The notes under the pieces were generated by a model. It had not been told where the DNA came from. It ran no database searches and saw only the letters and a list, made by a program, of their open reading frames with translations. Below are positions 29,367 through 41,173 of a DNA stretch of 64,000 nt, in pieces (position 1 is the first letter of the stretch; every line of letters begins with the position of its first letter). Origin of the DNA: Metridium senile (lineage: Eukaryota; Cnidaria; Anthozoa; Actiniaria; Metridiidae); contig OX459097.1 in assembly GCA_949775045.1 (NCBI GenBank), positions 15,068,710 through 15,132,709 of the forward strand, in the 5' to 3' direction. A program made the position numbers and the translations under genes.

Positions 29367-31670
29367 TTTTAGTATATACACAATTCACAACCGAACAAAA
29401 AAATAAAGAAATGAAAATTCTTGTATAAAATAAAAATTTGTATATCGGAAATATCACAATCTTGAGTACAATTTGTAATTAATAGGTACAAGTAATGTTT
29501 TAAAAGTTTTCAAAAATGAACGAGCCTTTCAGGCGAGTCCAATTTGATAACTTTCAAACCATCACGAGTATCTATTATTTACAAATTGTACGAAAAGATC
29601 GTGCGATTATATTTTTCAGTTCTTTACAAAATATACAATATACAATAAAACTAATTGTTACTCTATACATGAGCGATAGGATACATGAAGTTCGTGAACG
29701 AAGACATTGCTTGCTTCAAAACTAATATAGAACATATAAAAGTATGAATAAATTAACTACTTACCTGTTGTTTGACTCTATTCCTTCGAAGTCCTTCGAG
29801 TTGTATTTTAAATATGGCAGCTACAATACTGATTTAATTTTATACAGGCCTAGTCTCTCACGGACTATAAGCTTATTACGTCATACATTCGCCCCTCGAA
29901 GCTATAACTACACTGGGTAGGAAGTCTTAACTCGGCTTTCGTGCTATGCTGTAAGAACTTTGCTATGCAATCTTCCATATAAGGCAATGTGCCATGCAAT
30001 GTTCTAGGGTGGGGTAAATTTAAAAATTTGTTCTGAGTTAATGTACGTTCTAGGGTAGGGTAAGGCACAAGTTTTCAATGACCGCGGAATCATAATATTT
30101 GCAAAATTCAGTTTATTGTAGCAAGAGCCACCGCCGAGAGCTATGCATCAAAATAGTTTATGGTTTTTACATTTATATTTTCTATATCATTTTTCGACCA
30201 GACGACGCAATTATAAAATGTCGAGGAGCTGTTGTTACTTTGAGAACTGTACATTTAATAGTGTCTTTTTAACAATTAAAAAAAAAAAAAGAAAAATACA
30301 TGAGATGAAAAATATGTTTTTCCAGATAACGTACTACAGAACGCAAGTTCGTGTTACGAAATAATTCAATAGAGTAAGAAAGTCTTGTTTCTAATTATAA
30401 GACCTATCAGAAAAGAATGATATCTGAGGCATTAGAGTAGTTTCACATAAGCAGCTTCTTGTATGCTTATGTGTTTGTTCTATGCTAATGAGGTCGTTGA
30501 CAAGAAATATAATGAATGCACGTGCATACGTTGTTACAATGTAAACACAATTAACGTCTTTCTTTCTAAAGTTGACGGTTTTTTATATTGTAACAACGTA
30601 TGCACGTGAATTCGTTATATTTCTTGTCAACGACCTCATTAGAATATAAGAAACACAATAGCATTCAAGAAGCGGTTTATGTGAAACTACTGTATTGTTC
30701 ATAGAAAACACTAAACAAAGCCTGGATGAACTGTCAGTGCCTCTGAGTCTCACTCTTGATTAGTTAATTGTACAAAATTTGCATTCTGTACATTCGTAGC
30801 TAGATGATGGCTATAGTTCATAACCAGAAAAACAAATATCATCATTAATCATGATTCACCTTCTCGTATTTCCCTTTACAACACATTTCTGTGCACATTT
30901 TGTAACAGCAAAAAAATAATTTTCCTATACTAGCTTCACCCGAATGAATTTCAGCATTCTTTGAGAGCATTTTACCTATTCTTTTAGCATATTTGTTGTT
31001 AACAGAGCCGGGAACAGCAGCGGAAGTATCACACAAAAACTTTAGTCCTCCCCTGTAAAAATTACAACCCTCCCCCTCAAGAAAGTAGTTTGCTGTCAAT
31101 TTATGACCATTCGGGGATAAGAGAGTCGTAATTTTTGTCTTACAAGCATGGTACGAAAGCCTAAACAATAGCCTTTTGTTATAAGAGCTGTGTGATTGGA
31201 TGTATCATGGCAACCTTGATGGACTTCCTACCCAGTGTAGATATAGTTTCGAGGGGCGAATGTATGACGTAATATGCTTAAAGTCCGTGAGAGACTAGGC
31301 CTGTATAAAATTAAATTTATTGAAGGCGCCATTTTTAAAATACAATTCGAGGACGATAAAAGGAATAAAGTCAAGCTACAGGTAAATAGTTCATTTACTC
31401 ATACTTTAGTGTATGTTCTATATTAGTTTTAAAGCAAATTATGTCTTCGTTCACGAACTTCATGTATCCTATCGCTCATGCTCTATAAAGTACAATTTGC
31501 GATTTAATTGTACTCCTCTCGACCAATCAGAATCGAGTAATTTTGTACAGTGTATTATAAATTGCGTAATATTACAAAGCGTGACAAGACGCACGAGCTT
31601 CAGCGGTAGATATGGTCTAATATCCCGGGAGTGTGCGTTCTTATGAGGTTGTGAATTGTGTATATACTAA
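29367..31670. mobile_element. 2.3 kb foldback element with long inverted arms
   Basis: Arm segments at 29367-29396 (TAGTATATACACAATTCACA) and 29640-29942 pair with 31218-31500 and 31645-31668. Matching blocks include CAGGCCTAGTCTCTCACGGA, CATACATTCGCCCCTCGAAG and CACTGGGTAGGAAGTC. The interior holds a complete palindromic MITE (30438-30691). No transposase is recognised; the internal ORF at 30845-31168 (-) has no known domain. Probably a non-autonomous DNA transposon with TIRs of roughly 300 bp or more. Confidence 0.7.
30438..30691. mobile_element. Palindromic MITE inside the foldback element
   Basis: The ends are AGTAGTTTCACATAAGCAGC and GCGGTTTATGTGAAACTACT. Arms of about 110 bp share GAGGTCGTTGACAAGAAATA and CGTATGCACGTG. 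Confidence 0.8.
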
Positions 31671-31690
31671 ATATATCTAGATATTGTACT

Positions 31691-31817
31691 TTAGGCCTAG
31701 GTTATACGTCGAATCTCACTTGTGCCGAATACAATTCAAAGAATAGATAACTAGGCGGTCTTCTTTGATGTAATTGCATTCGGCACAAGTGAGATTCGAC
31801 GTATAACCTAGGCCTAA
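31691..31817. mobile_element. Short near-perfect palindrome
   Basis: Arms of about 45 bp: TTAGGCCTAGGTTATACGTC...CACTTGTGCCGAAT and its complement. The loop is about 35 bp. Confidence 0.75.
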
Positions 31818-31925
31818 AAAGAGAGATGTTCTTACTGATTAAATAGTTTTTGTTCCAAAAAATGTTTATCCATTCGAAATAAGGCATACCTTTTCCAAAT
31901 AAGCGATAAACATTAGATATATACG

Positions 31926-31943
31926 GGGGGGGGGGGGGGGGGG
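31926..31943 (+). repeat. Poly-G run
   Basis: Eighteen consecutive G. Very long G runs are rare and often misassembled, so the exact count should not be trusted. Another G-rich run lies at 43697-43721. Confidence 0.9.
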
Positions 31944-32193
31944 ATTTTTGTATTCTGTTTATTCAGCTTGTTTTGGTTTTCTTACTCTCAAAACTAGATG
32001 GCCGTATGTTAGATAACTTTTAGTGTTAATACGTATTTCCCCTCGTAAAATACAGTTTATTGTGTTGTATTGTATTGTAAAACGTACCAACAAGTGAAAT
32101 ATCTAGTTGAGCGGAAAAACTCTAATCCCATTCCATAGTCGGTCCCAGGCCGCTCTCTGCCAGAATTGTTTTTATCAAAATGCGCACGATAGA

Positions 32194-33036
32194 CCACAGG
32201 CAGCAATTCACTTTAACAGTAGAGATATATGAGGAAAAAATCGATATTTTTTATTGAAATAAATTTGAACATATTTCAATCGTGTGTTGTTGTTAAACTT
32301 ATTTAATGTCATTCTGGGTGGTTTTTGAACGTTTTAGAGCATTTTTTCTTAATAATGTTTGCCCACCTGTACTTAAATATGGAAAGGCTAGCTGGTCACT
32401 CGTGATCGAGATCGCTTGTCTTCGATGGTCGAAAATATTGTGTTTAATCCTTCCTTTGCTTTCAAAATCCCCTCACTTAACGGACACCAATAACTTCGCA
32501 ATCGGGCCTTCTTTTGTAAAACTCATTCCGATTGGACGACTGTATTCCATGGTTACCAATCATCCAATCAGAATGAGTTTTACAAAAGAAGGCCCGGTTG
32601 CGAAGTTATCGGTGTCTGTTAAGCGCTAGTCACAAATCATCTGAAGTAAAATTGTCGTTGAAAATCGTTCAATATCTATGATTTCGTGAGGTCTGACTGG
32701 GGATCCGTGAAAATGTTGCTGGTCTCTGGACAGAAGGATCATTAATCTATGTTGCTGAGGGGTTTTTGAAAGCAAAGGAAGGATTAAACACAATTTTTTC
32801 GACCATCGAAGACAAGCGATCTCGATCACGAGTGACCAGCCTTTCCATATTTAAGTACAGGTGGGCAAACATTAAGAAAAAATGCTCTAAAACGTTCAAA
32901 AACCACCCAGAATGACATTAAATAAGTTTAACAACAACACACGATTGAAATATGTTCAAATTTATTTCAATAAAAAATATCGATTTTTTCCTCACATATC
33001 TCTACTGTAAAAGTGAATTGCTTGGGCTGCCTGTGG
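32194..33036. mobile_element. Foldback element with a nested palindrome
   Basis: Outer arms of about 270 bp: from CCACAGGCAGCAATTCACTT to near 32467, and from near 32763 to AAGTGAATTG...GCTGCCTGTGG. Within the loop sits another palindrome at 32473-32625, with arms CACCAATAACTTCGCAATCG and its near complement, and CATTCCGATTGGACGA against TCATCCAATCAGAATG. No coding region is credible. Confidence 0.8.
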
Positions 33037-33049
33037 ATAGACTTAATCG

Positions 33050-33212
33050 GCTAACGCGTTGCTATGTACGTTTCCACCCAATTCAAAACCTCTATAAATA
33101 AAAAATTTAGTTCCGAACATTTTCCACGTGATATCGAAATACATAAGACAAAGAATCAGCTTACTCCCAAAAGATGTGAATTGGGTGGAAACGTACATAG
33201 CAACGCTTTAGC
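33050..33212. mobile_element. Palindromic MITE
   Basis: Arms GCTAACGCGTTGCTATGTAC...CCACCCAATTC and GAATTGGGTGG...GTACATAGCAACGCTTTAGC. It lies right beside the previous foldback element. Confidence 0.8.
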
Positions 33213-35074
33213 TGGTTTGGGAGACCTCACGAAATCATAGATGTAAGTTGGACCAAAAGAAATTCGAGCATAGCTTTAACTTTGCAAAAATATCTTACAC
33301 AAAAAAAAAAAAAAAAAAAAAAACAATAAAAAACAATAAAAAAAAACAATCTGGTGTCTGTAGATATATCCACCTAATTTAAAAAAGGTTGAAGGGGCGA
33401 ACGGCAATTGGTCATTGGCGATTGCACGATCGAAAGGAACTGTAGGCAATACAAATTTCTTCCTATTTCTTTTTAGAAAAAACGTAGATTACAATCGAAA
33501 TTTTTAGAAAAAGGCTGTACACTGCGACCCCAAGCATTTACAACAAAGAAAATACAGATGTATCCCTTTAGATGAATTATATCCTGTTATTATATGCACA
33601 AGAGCTATCACTGAATGACATCCACTTGATGGCCTCTTAAAGCTACGTACGTAAACTACGGAGATTATCCTGTGAGATCCTTTCAACAAGATATAACACT
33701 CTCAAGAATCAACTCGGCTTTGCTAATTAAATAGATATGTACTCTTAGTTCTAAAAGATTGACTCAAATCATAAAAAACTGCAAAAAAAAAACAAAAAAA
33801 AAACTGTTACAACAACAAAACACAGCAACAGCAACCACAAACAAAAATCTATATTTCCGATAGCGAGCTACACATAAAAAAGAGAGAAAGAGAGAACGAA
33901 AAAAACCCCACTGTTTTTATTCATTTTGTGGAATCAATCAACGGTTTTATATAGCCTGATCGAGTAATAAATAACTAGAAAAATGGTTTTGTTAACCCAT
34001 CGAAGAATGGAAAACTCAATACAAGGTTTTGTTAACCTATCATGTAATTACTAAATTGAAATGCGAAATAAAACGTTCTATATTACGAGATAAACGGTAC
34101 TTTACAACACTTACAAACTTAAAGTACACCGTCATATGCAGTAAATGAGCAATATGTATAATGGTTTGCTTGATAAACGGTATTCTTGATTGTTAAAAAG
34201 AAAGTGTTTTCTCGTTGCTTCAACTTATCAAATAAGTCTAAAATTAAACTCATGTTCAGCAATTTCTTACTTTTGTAAGATGTATTACTGCAGTATTCTT
34301 GTTTCGTAATTATTTCTACTGCAGGGCATTAAGTTGATTTTTTTCTCGACTATTGTTATACTTCCTTAACTAAGAGTGCCCTGCACAAAGAAATATAAAA
34401 CTCTTTGTTTTAAAGAATCCAGATGGATGTGATGATGGTGAATCGTGATCGCCTGCATGGATTTAGCCTAGCGCATAGTAGAATTTCACAGTGCTATTTA
34501 GAATGATTACTCTTACAATTCAACCGTTTACATCCATCCTTACACGGAAATCTAGTCCACGAAAATCATATTTGTACAGTTAGAGCACTTAAATCGAAAG
34601 TTATAGTATTTCAGACAGTCTATTGCTGTGAGATGATATTTCCAGGTAGAATATTTTAGTTCACAAGCTTATAAATGATAAGCTTTTAATAACAAATCTT
34701 CGTTTCGTTTTTGAAGTTATTTTAAAAACTTCAATGCAGAAAGAATTTTTAAAATGATATAGATATGGAAATGCGAAATTTTATCTCCCTAAATATTTTT
34801 TAAATCTAATCTTATAGAAATAGAATTTTATAACTATTCAGTAGTGCATTTTATCTTAGTTTTTAATTATTTCTATACTGTTATCACTGTACTGTACTTT
34901 TTATGTATCTATTTCTAATTTTTCAGGGCTCTACTGAAAATCGCCTTAGGTTTCCCTTATTAAACATTATTATAGGCTCAGTACCGGTGCAACGTGGTTG
35001 ATTTCGAGAGAGACTCATCATATTCCGGCAGCATTGAGGAGGCAGTTTATTAGCTGAGTAATGACCAAAAGGAT

Positions 35075-35132
35075 AACCTCAAGAGGTGCTCAAACAAAGC
35101 AATAAAACGGCCAATAGGAAAAGAGACAACTG
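35075..35132 (+). promoter_or_regulatory. Conserved upstream block of GPCR 1 with CCAAT box
   Basis: ACCTCAAGAGGTGCTCAAAC, then GCAATAAAACGGCCAATAGG, is kept almost unchanged upstream of GPCR 2 (40760-40816). CCAAT at 35111 lies about 307 bp before the start codon. A third copy at 40261-40292 has lost the CCAAT part. Conservation could reflect recent duplication, so the regulatory role is inferred. Confidence 0.4.
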
Positions 35133-35417
35133 CTAGAGTATAGCCACGGCTGACTTATAGAATCGTTTGAAAACTGGGCTGCAGGTATCAGTTTTGGATC
35201 TATTCTACGCTGACACTAAAGCTAGCATGTTCTAACTCATCTGAACGAAAACAGACTTGTTGCTGACTGTTCACGTTTTTCGCCTTTGCTCGATTCCTTG
35301 ACTGTTCACGACTTTATTAATTTGACTGCTTGTCGACGGCGATCGTCTTCGACTGTACCGTATACTTCTGTTTGTTCTCGAATTATAATCTGTCGCCGCG
35401 TTTGCTACTCTGACAAA

Positions 35418-36371
35418 ATGTCCACAAACATCTCTGCGTCAACTGGATTTTCTGACTTCTTTGTATGCGATACGCTAGAGTTCTGCAAGCGGTACCCCGA
35501 ACCATGGCCTACGTATGTGAGCTTCCACTGGTTTACCACAGTTCTGTTATTCTTCATCTTCTTCACGACTATTTTCGTCAACGGTATCTTCATTCTTTCA
35601 ACGTACCTCTTCGAACACTTGCACACTTCTTGCAATTATTTATTTTTTAATCTTGCTGTAGTAAACGTGACTGTTGGACTGGCAGGTATACTTTCTGGGG
35701 GTATTTTTCAAGTCAAGTTCTTCGACTGTAATAAAATGACATGCTTGTTTAAAAACTTCTATATTTCCTTTTCCGCAATAAGCATGGCCATAACAATGAC
35801 TACGTTCACGGTGATCAGCATTGAGAGATATATATGCGTCTTCTACGCACTTCGTTGGGTTCAGATTATCACAAAGAAACGAGTAGCAATCATAGTTGTG
35901 GTCACGTGGGTGTTCTGGGCAGGAGTCGCCACGATTCTCCGGGCGTTTCATCTTTGGCCGTTGTTCGAAAGCATCTACATTATTCAATTAGCCATAAACA
36001 TATTCATCAGTGTTGTAATCAATGCGAGAATCTTCAAAGAAATTAGACGCCATGAGAACCAAATAACCGCTCAAGAACAAGCAGTTCCAAACGCAGCGGA
36101 AATGCGAAAAGTGCGCGAAAAAAAGCGCGCCAAAACATTTATTTGGATGATAAGCCTGGTGGTTCTTTGTTACATTCCAACGCTTATTATGGTTTCTTTG
36201 ATGCATAATCCTTCTATTGACAGAATGCACATACTACTAGGTTGGTCAGCCTGTCGACTGATATACCAAAGCCATTGTACTTTTGATTTACTTGTCTATG
36301 GACTAAAGACAGAAGAAGTGAGGACCTCTTTTATGAAGATTCTTAATAGACTTAGGTCTTATTTCTGTTGA
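35418..36371 (+). CDS. Orphan rhodopsin-like GPCR 1 (single exon)
   Basis: 317 residues from ATG in context AAAATGT, beginning MSTNISASTG with an N-glycan site. Seven membrane segments lie near 37-61, 74-97, 110-138, 155-175, 183-206, 240-262 and 271-295. Seen: N55 in TM1, NLAVVN in TM2 (Asn in place of D2.50), IERY at 135-138, CYIP at 251-254 and DLLVY at 290-294 (no Pro of NPxxY). Cys17/Cys23 and Cys104/Cys109 are the outside cysteines; the second outer loop has none. The third inner loop is strongly basic (RKVREKKRAKT). It should signal through G proteins at the cell surface; ligand unknown. The 5' extension of the frame before 35418 lacks an ATG and is not used. It is a near twin of GPCR 2. 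Confidence 0.92.
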   Translation: MSTNISASTGFSDFFVCDTLEFCKRYPEPWPTYVSFHWFTTVLLFFIFFTTIFVNGIFILSTYLFEHLHTSCNYLFFNLAVVNVTVGLAGILSGGIFQVKFFDCNKMTCLFKNFYISFSAISMAITMTTFTVISIERYICVFYALRWVQIITKKRVAIIVVVTWVFWAGVATILRAFHLWPLFESIYIIQLAINIFISVVINARIFKEIRRHENQITAQEQAVPNAAEMRKVREKKRAKTFIWMISLVVLCYIPTLIMVSLMHNPSIDRMHILLGWSACRLIYQSHCTFDLLVYGLKTEEVRTSFMKILNRLRSYFC

Positions 36372-36579
36372 CCGGCAATCGACTGACTCTTCAAGACACA
36401 GTGCACCCTTTAATAAGACAGAAGAAGCTACGAAGTCTATGAGAACGGTACCCATGATGAGAAACTCATAAAGACAAAATATAGAAAGATCGCCATGCCC
36501 CAGGCAAAGAGACTAAAAAACTGAATTTTACAGAAAAGACAGGGATGAATATAGAATTGACCAACAGACAATCAGACTA

Positions 36580-36660
36580 TAGGAGAGATTAACTAACGAA
36601 AAAAACAAACAAACAAAAAAAAACAAAAAAACAAAAAAACAAAAACAAAAAAACAACAAC
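36580..36660 (+). repeat. A/C-rich low-complexity stretch
   Basis: AAAC/AAAAC units, 3' of GPCR 1. The corresponding place behind GPCR 2 is much shorter, so it expanded after the duplication. Confidence 0.8.
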
Positions 36661-36684
36661 ATACATCTAAGAGAAAGCAGTATT

Positions 36685-36845
36685 GCCCAATAACTCCCAA
36701 CAGTCAATATTGTTTGATCAACTCCCAATAGTCCGAGCCCTCGATAAATCGAACTGTCAATATTGATTGAGCCAACTCCCAATAGTCTGAACCGTCGATA
36801 AATCGAACTGTCAATATTGATTGAGCCAACTCCCAATAGTCCGAC
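36685..36845 (+). repeat. About 54-bp tandem repeat behind GPCR 1
   Basis: About three units of AACTCCCAATAGTC, CTCGATAAATCGAACTGTC and AATATTGATTGAGCC. A shorter version follows GPCR 2 at 42409-42500. Confidence 0.8.
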
Positions 36846-37554
36846 CTCTTAAAAGTATTACGCGGTTACGCGTTTAAACAATTCGAAAAAGCAGAAAAAT
36901 AGTCTCTTTTTTTTTTTTTTGGTCTTTACAACCTCATACCCATTCCCTTTTCCGTTTTGCTTATGAGTGGGGTGGGAAATTTCCCGCCCCCTCCGAAAGC
37001 GAAGGAAAAAAGTCCTTGGAACGAACATTTTTATTCATATTTGTAATATATGTACTATATGTAATATTGGTTCAATATGTAATTAAGCATAGATATATCA
37101 GTACGGAATCAAAATTTGTGTATACATAGCTTTCTTACTCGCTGGCAGGCACAGGGGGCCCAGTGAGGTATAAAATGGAACGAGTCTCGTGTTGTCCGAA
37201 TGTCGCGTTTTTTTAATAGTAGCATTACGTAATGTATTAAAATGCTTTGACGCTGTACGCAACGCAGGCTCGCACGTCTTTGTAAATTCCGGCTGCAAGA
37301 CGTTGCTCTTAAAAACACTGAAAGATGGCTAGAGAATTCGAAATACCTCAAACGCTCGATGTTCACACAAATGCACACGCCGTTCGCGATTGACCCACAA
37401 TAAAAGATGGTTTCAAGCATATATGTCAGAAAGGGCCGTTTCGCGAACTCAAAGGAATCTATAAGAATACTATGAGGATAATATGATTAGCGCGCGCGAT
37501 TTTTTTCTTTTTTTTTAGCAGGTTGAGATTGTAGCAGAACAATAGGCATATTTT
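36846..37554. other. Gene-free spacer between the GPCR units
   Basis: No gene supported. Short minus-strand frames at 37098-37420 lack any recognisable feature. Confidence 0.45.
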
Positions 37555-38900
37555 TGATACGTATTCTTATTTCGTAATTGTTTCTACTGCAGGGTATTAA
37601 GTTGAGTTTTTTTCTCGACTATTGTTATACTTCCTTAACTAAGAGTGCCCTGCACAAAGAAATAAAATACTTTTTGTTTTAAAGAATCCAGATGGATGTG
37701 ATGATGGTGAATCGTGATCGCCTGCATGGATTTAGCGCATAGTAGAATTTTATATATTTGTTTTCACGTAATACGACTGACAGCGAATGAATTATAATAC
37801 TATCGGGTAATTACTAATTTAAAATTTAATGCAAGTTAAAACGTTATATCACTGAATGACATCCACTTGATGGCCTCTTAAAGCGCTAGCTTCGTATATG
37901 AAAGCTACGGAAATTATCCTGTGAGATCCTTTCAGCAAGATAAAACACTCTCAAGAATTGTGTCGGTTTTGCTAATTAAATAGATATGTACTCTTAGTTC
38001 TAAAAGATTAACTAAAACCAGAAAAAAAAACAGCAACAGGCAAACAAAAAACTGTACTTCCGATAGCAAGTTACTCACAAAAATGAGAGAAAGAGTTGTT
38101 TTTGTTTTGTTGTTTTTTTTTCATTTTATTCTTGGGTTTCACAATCACGTGACCATATGGAATGTCCTCAAATTGTCACTTTTAAAATCTGTAAACATTA
38201 CTAATTAATTACATATTACTAAGATTTTTTAGTAAGAAATGATTGTATGGCAAAAGCATTTCCGATTGTGTGACCAATTTATGATTTTCCAAAATTTGAG
38301 CGTAAATGGATTAATTATGACCGAATACGGAGCTAGTGAATATGTACCTTGATTACAGTGAAATGTATGGCGCCGCCATCTTTGTGCTTCTCTGAAATGC
38401 ACAGTAATGGCCGCCAAAAGCCGAACTTCGCAAAACCCTAAAAGTCCTTAAATTTACGGCGAAAATGGCAGTAATTTAGCTTTCTAATGATAATCAATTC
38501 TAAGGTTTTGAGTTCAATCAATCATCGATAAATAATAAACTGACATGAATCTAGCTTGATTTTCGACTACGAAAGCTGCGTGACTAGAGTTGCGTGACCC
38601 AAATTGTCTCGCTTATATTTCGAAACCAAAACACATCAAAGACACACAGTTTGGCATAAATGTTCGTTTAGGGAAGCTCTAAAGATTATTACTGCCAGAA
38701 GTAAATATAACTAATATTTCAGAAATAAAAAAAAAATATGACGTCATGTGGATCCCAAGAATAGAATCATCAACGGTTTTATATAGCCCATCGAGTAATA
38801 AATAACTAGAACAATGGTTTTGTTAACCCATCGAAGAATAGAAAACTCAATACGAGGTTTTGTTAACCTATCGTGTAATTACTAAATTCAATGTACTTTA

Positions 38901-39671
38901 CAGCGATATTCGTTGTATCGCGACCTGCTGTTTGAAAACTTCGGTTTGATTTGGTCTTTTGTGGACCGTCAATCAACTAGGGGGCGGAGTTATGTAATGG
39001 TTAGCCGCTGATCATGAGCTATATATAGGACACATGACATTTCCGAGCGAAACATAGATCGTTGTATAATTTACTAACAAATGAAAATTACTCATTAATA
39101 AACCACAATATAGACCATTAAAAGTTTGTAATGTCTGCTTTATTACCTCATGTGTTGTATTACGCTTTGCGAAGTCCGAAACCCCCAATAAATAGACAAA
39201 ACGTTTGAAAACCCCAACGACAACAACCCGCTGGTTATCAAACGAACGTTGACAATTTAGCTTAGGTACCTAGCCTTTAGAGGCAAAAAGCTTAGCTGCC
39301 GAGTCTGGGTCAAAGTAGATCAACGTTCGTTTGATAACCAGCGGGTTGTTATCGTTGGGGTTTTCAAATGTTTTGAATATTTATTGGGGTTTTTGGACTT
39401 CGCAAAGCGTAATGCAACACATGAGGTAATAAAGCAGATATTACAAACTTTTATTGGACTTTATTGTGGTTTATTAATGAGTAATTTTCATTTGTTAGTA
39501 AATTATACAACGATCTATGTTTCGCTCGGAAATGTCATGTGTCCTATATATAGCTCATGATCAGCGGCTAACCATTACATAACTCCGCCCCCTAGTTGAT
39601 TGACGGTCCACAAAAGACCAAATCAAACCGAAGTTTTCAAACAGCAGGTCGCGATACAACGAATATCGCTG
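38901..39671. mobile_element. 771-bp palindromic transposon with TA target duplication
   Basis: Inverted arms of about 350 bp begin CAGCGATATTCGTTGTATCG and end CGATACAACGAATATCGCTG, almost identical by eye, flanked by TA on each side. The paralogous site in unit A (about 34060-34070, GCGAAATAAAACGTTC) is empty. This demonstrates insertion after the duplication. TA and CAG...CTG ends suggest Tc1/mariner or pogo mobilisation. Confidence 0.88.
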
Positions 39672-40759
39672 TAAAACGTTCTATTACGAGATAAACGGTA
39701 CTTTACAACACTTATCAACTTAAAGTACGCCGTCATATGCAAATATTGAGCAATATGTAAAATTATGGTTCACGTAATGATACTGAATTGTTGAATATGA
39801 ATTGTTTTCTCACCGGTTCATGTATCTCTTGCTTTTCTGATGCGATGATGAATCGCGATCAACTGGGCGTGTATATTCTGATGATCTTAAATAAAAAACG
39901 CCACGAGTTTCACGGAGAGAGTTTCAAGATCTAAATTGATCAAAAAAGATGCTCTATGATATACTCTTACAATTCAGATTTTTCCACTCATCGCTACACG
40001 GAAACCTAGACCACGGAAATCTAGACTTATGCAGATATTTAAAAAATGGTGAAGTGGAAGATGCTACGAATACTGAAGAATTCCTATGGTTCACTTTTTC
40101 GCATTTTTATTTCACATTTATGTATATATATTTGCAAGGTTACAGCGCATTTCATAATTACGCAACCACAGACGCTTAAATTATATTATGAGTGGGTTGG
40201 TTTCAAGAGAGGCTCGAAATTGAGGAAGCAATATATGAGCTGAAAACCGTTCGAAAGAAAACCTCAAGAGGTGCTCCAAACAAAGCAATAAATGTTGAAT
40301 ATGAATTGTTTTCTCACGGCCGGTTCATGTATCTCTTGCTTTTCTTAACTTGTCATATCGCGCTTATACAAGTCTGTTTTAAGCGCTTGAAATAAAAAAA
40401 ATAAAAAAATGGATATGATTACAATAAAAAAGCTAATTTAAATAACTGATGAGTTTTGAGTTTGGACTTGAACGAAGATGGACTTGAAATGTACCAATTG
40501 AATGTACCAATTTTTCCACTAATGATCATCGCTACACGGAAACCTAGACCACGGAAATCTAGACTTATGCAGATATCTATAAAATGGTGAAGTGAATGAT
40601 GCTAATACTGAATAATTCCTATGGTTCACTTTTTCGCATTTCTATTTCACGTTTATGTATATATATTGCACAGTTACAGCGCCTTTCATAATTTGGTTGG
40701 TTTCAAGAGAGGCTCGACATTGAGGAAGCAATATATTAGCTGAATAACGTTCAAAAGAA

Positions 40760-40816
40760 AACCTCAAGAGGTGCTCAAACAGAGCAATAAAACGGCCAAT
40801 AGGAAAAGAGATAACT
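40760..40816 (+). promoter_or_regulatory. Conserved upstream block of GPCR 2 with CCAAT box
   Basis: Counterpart of 35075-35132. CCAAT at 40796 lies about 378 bp before the start codon. Confidence 0.4.
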
Positions 40817-41173
40817 GTAAGAGCAGCGACGTAGACTTTCATTGAAAATTGGGCTGCAGGTATACTTTGGATCTATTTTAAGCTGACACTAAAGATATAT
40901 CATGCATGTTCTTACTCATCTAAACGCCATTATTCCAGAATCAAACATCAAGAAACAAGCTTGTTGCCGACTGTTCACGTTTTTCGCCTTAGTTCGATTC
41001 CTTGACTGTTTCTTATTGCTCAAGATTTGATCGCTTGTTCTCGTTTTGTTTCTTTTTCTTGACTCACTTCAATCAAGCTAGATTTTGGTCGACATCGATC
41101 ATCTTCAACTGTACTGTATATTTCTGTTAGCTCTCGAATTCTAATCTGTCACCGCGTTTGCTACTCTGCCAAA

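Larger units (their letters stand above)
33570..36845 (+). repeat. Segmental duplication unit A (GPCR 1 and flanks)
   Basis: Blocks upstream of GPCR 1 recur upstream of GPCR 2: CACTGAATGACATCCACTTG (33609 and 37851), CAGATGGATGTGATGATGG (34420 and 37688), TGGTTTTGTTAACCCATCGA (33983 and 38814), CGAGATAAACGGTACTTTAC, and the promoter block. Downstream ACTCCCAATAGTC repeats recur at 42409-42500. The duplication therefore includes the receptor and its flanks, later rearranged and interrupted by insertions in unit B. Confidence 0.85.

Noticed and set aside
30845..31168. 107-codon minus ORF as transposase of the foldback element
   Set aside because: No transposase motif or catalytic triad is visible; kept only as an unassigned frame.
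35286..35417. N-terminal extension of GPCR 1
   Set aside because: The frame is open but has no ATG, while GPCR 2 and the family alignment start at the MSTNIS methionine.
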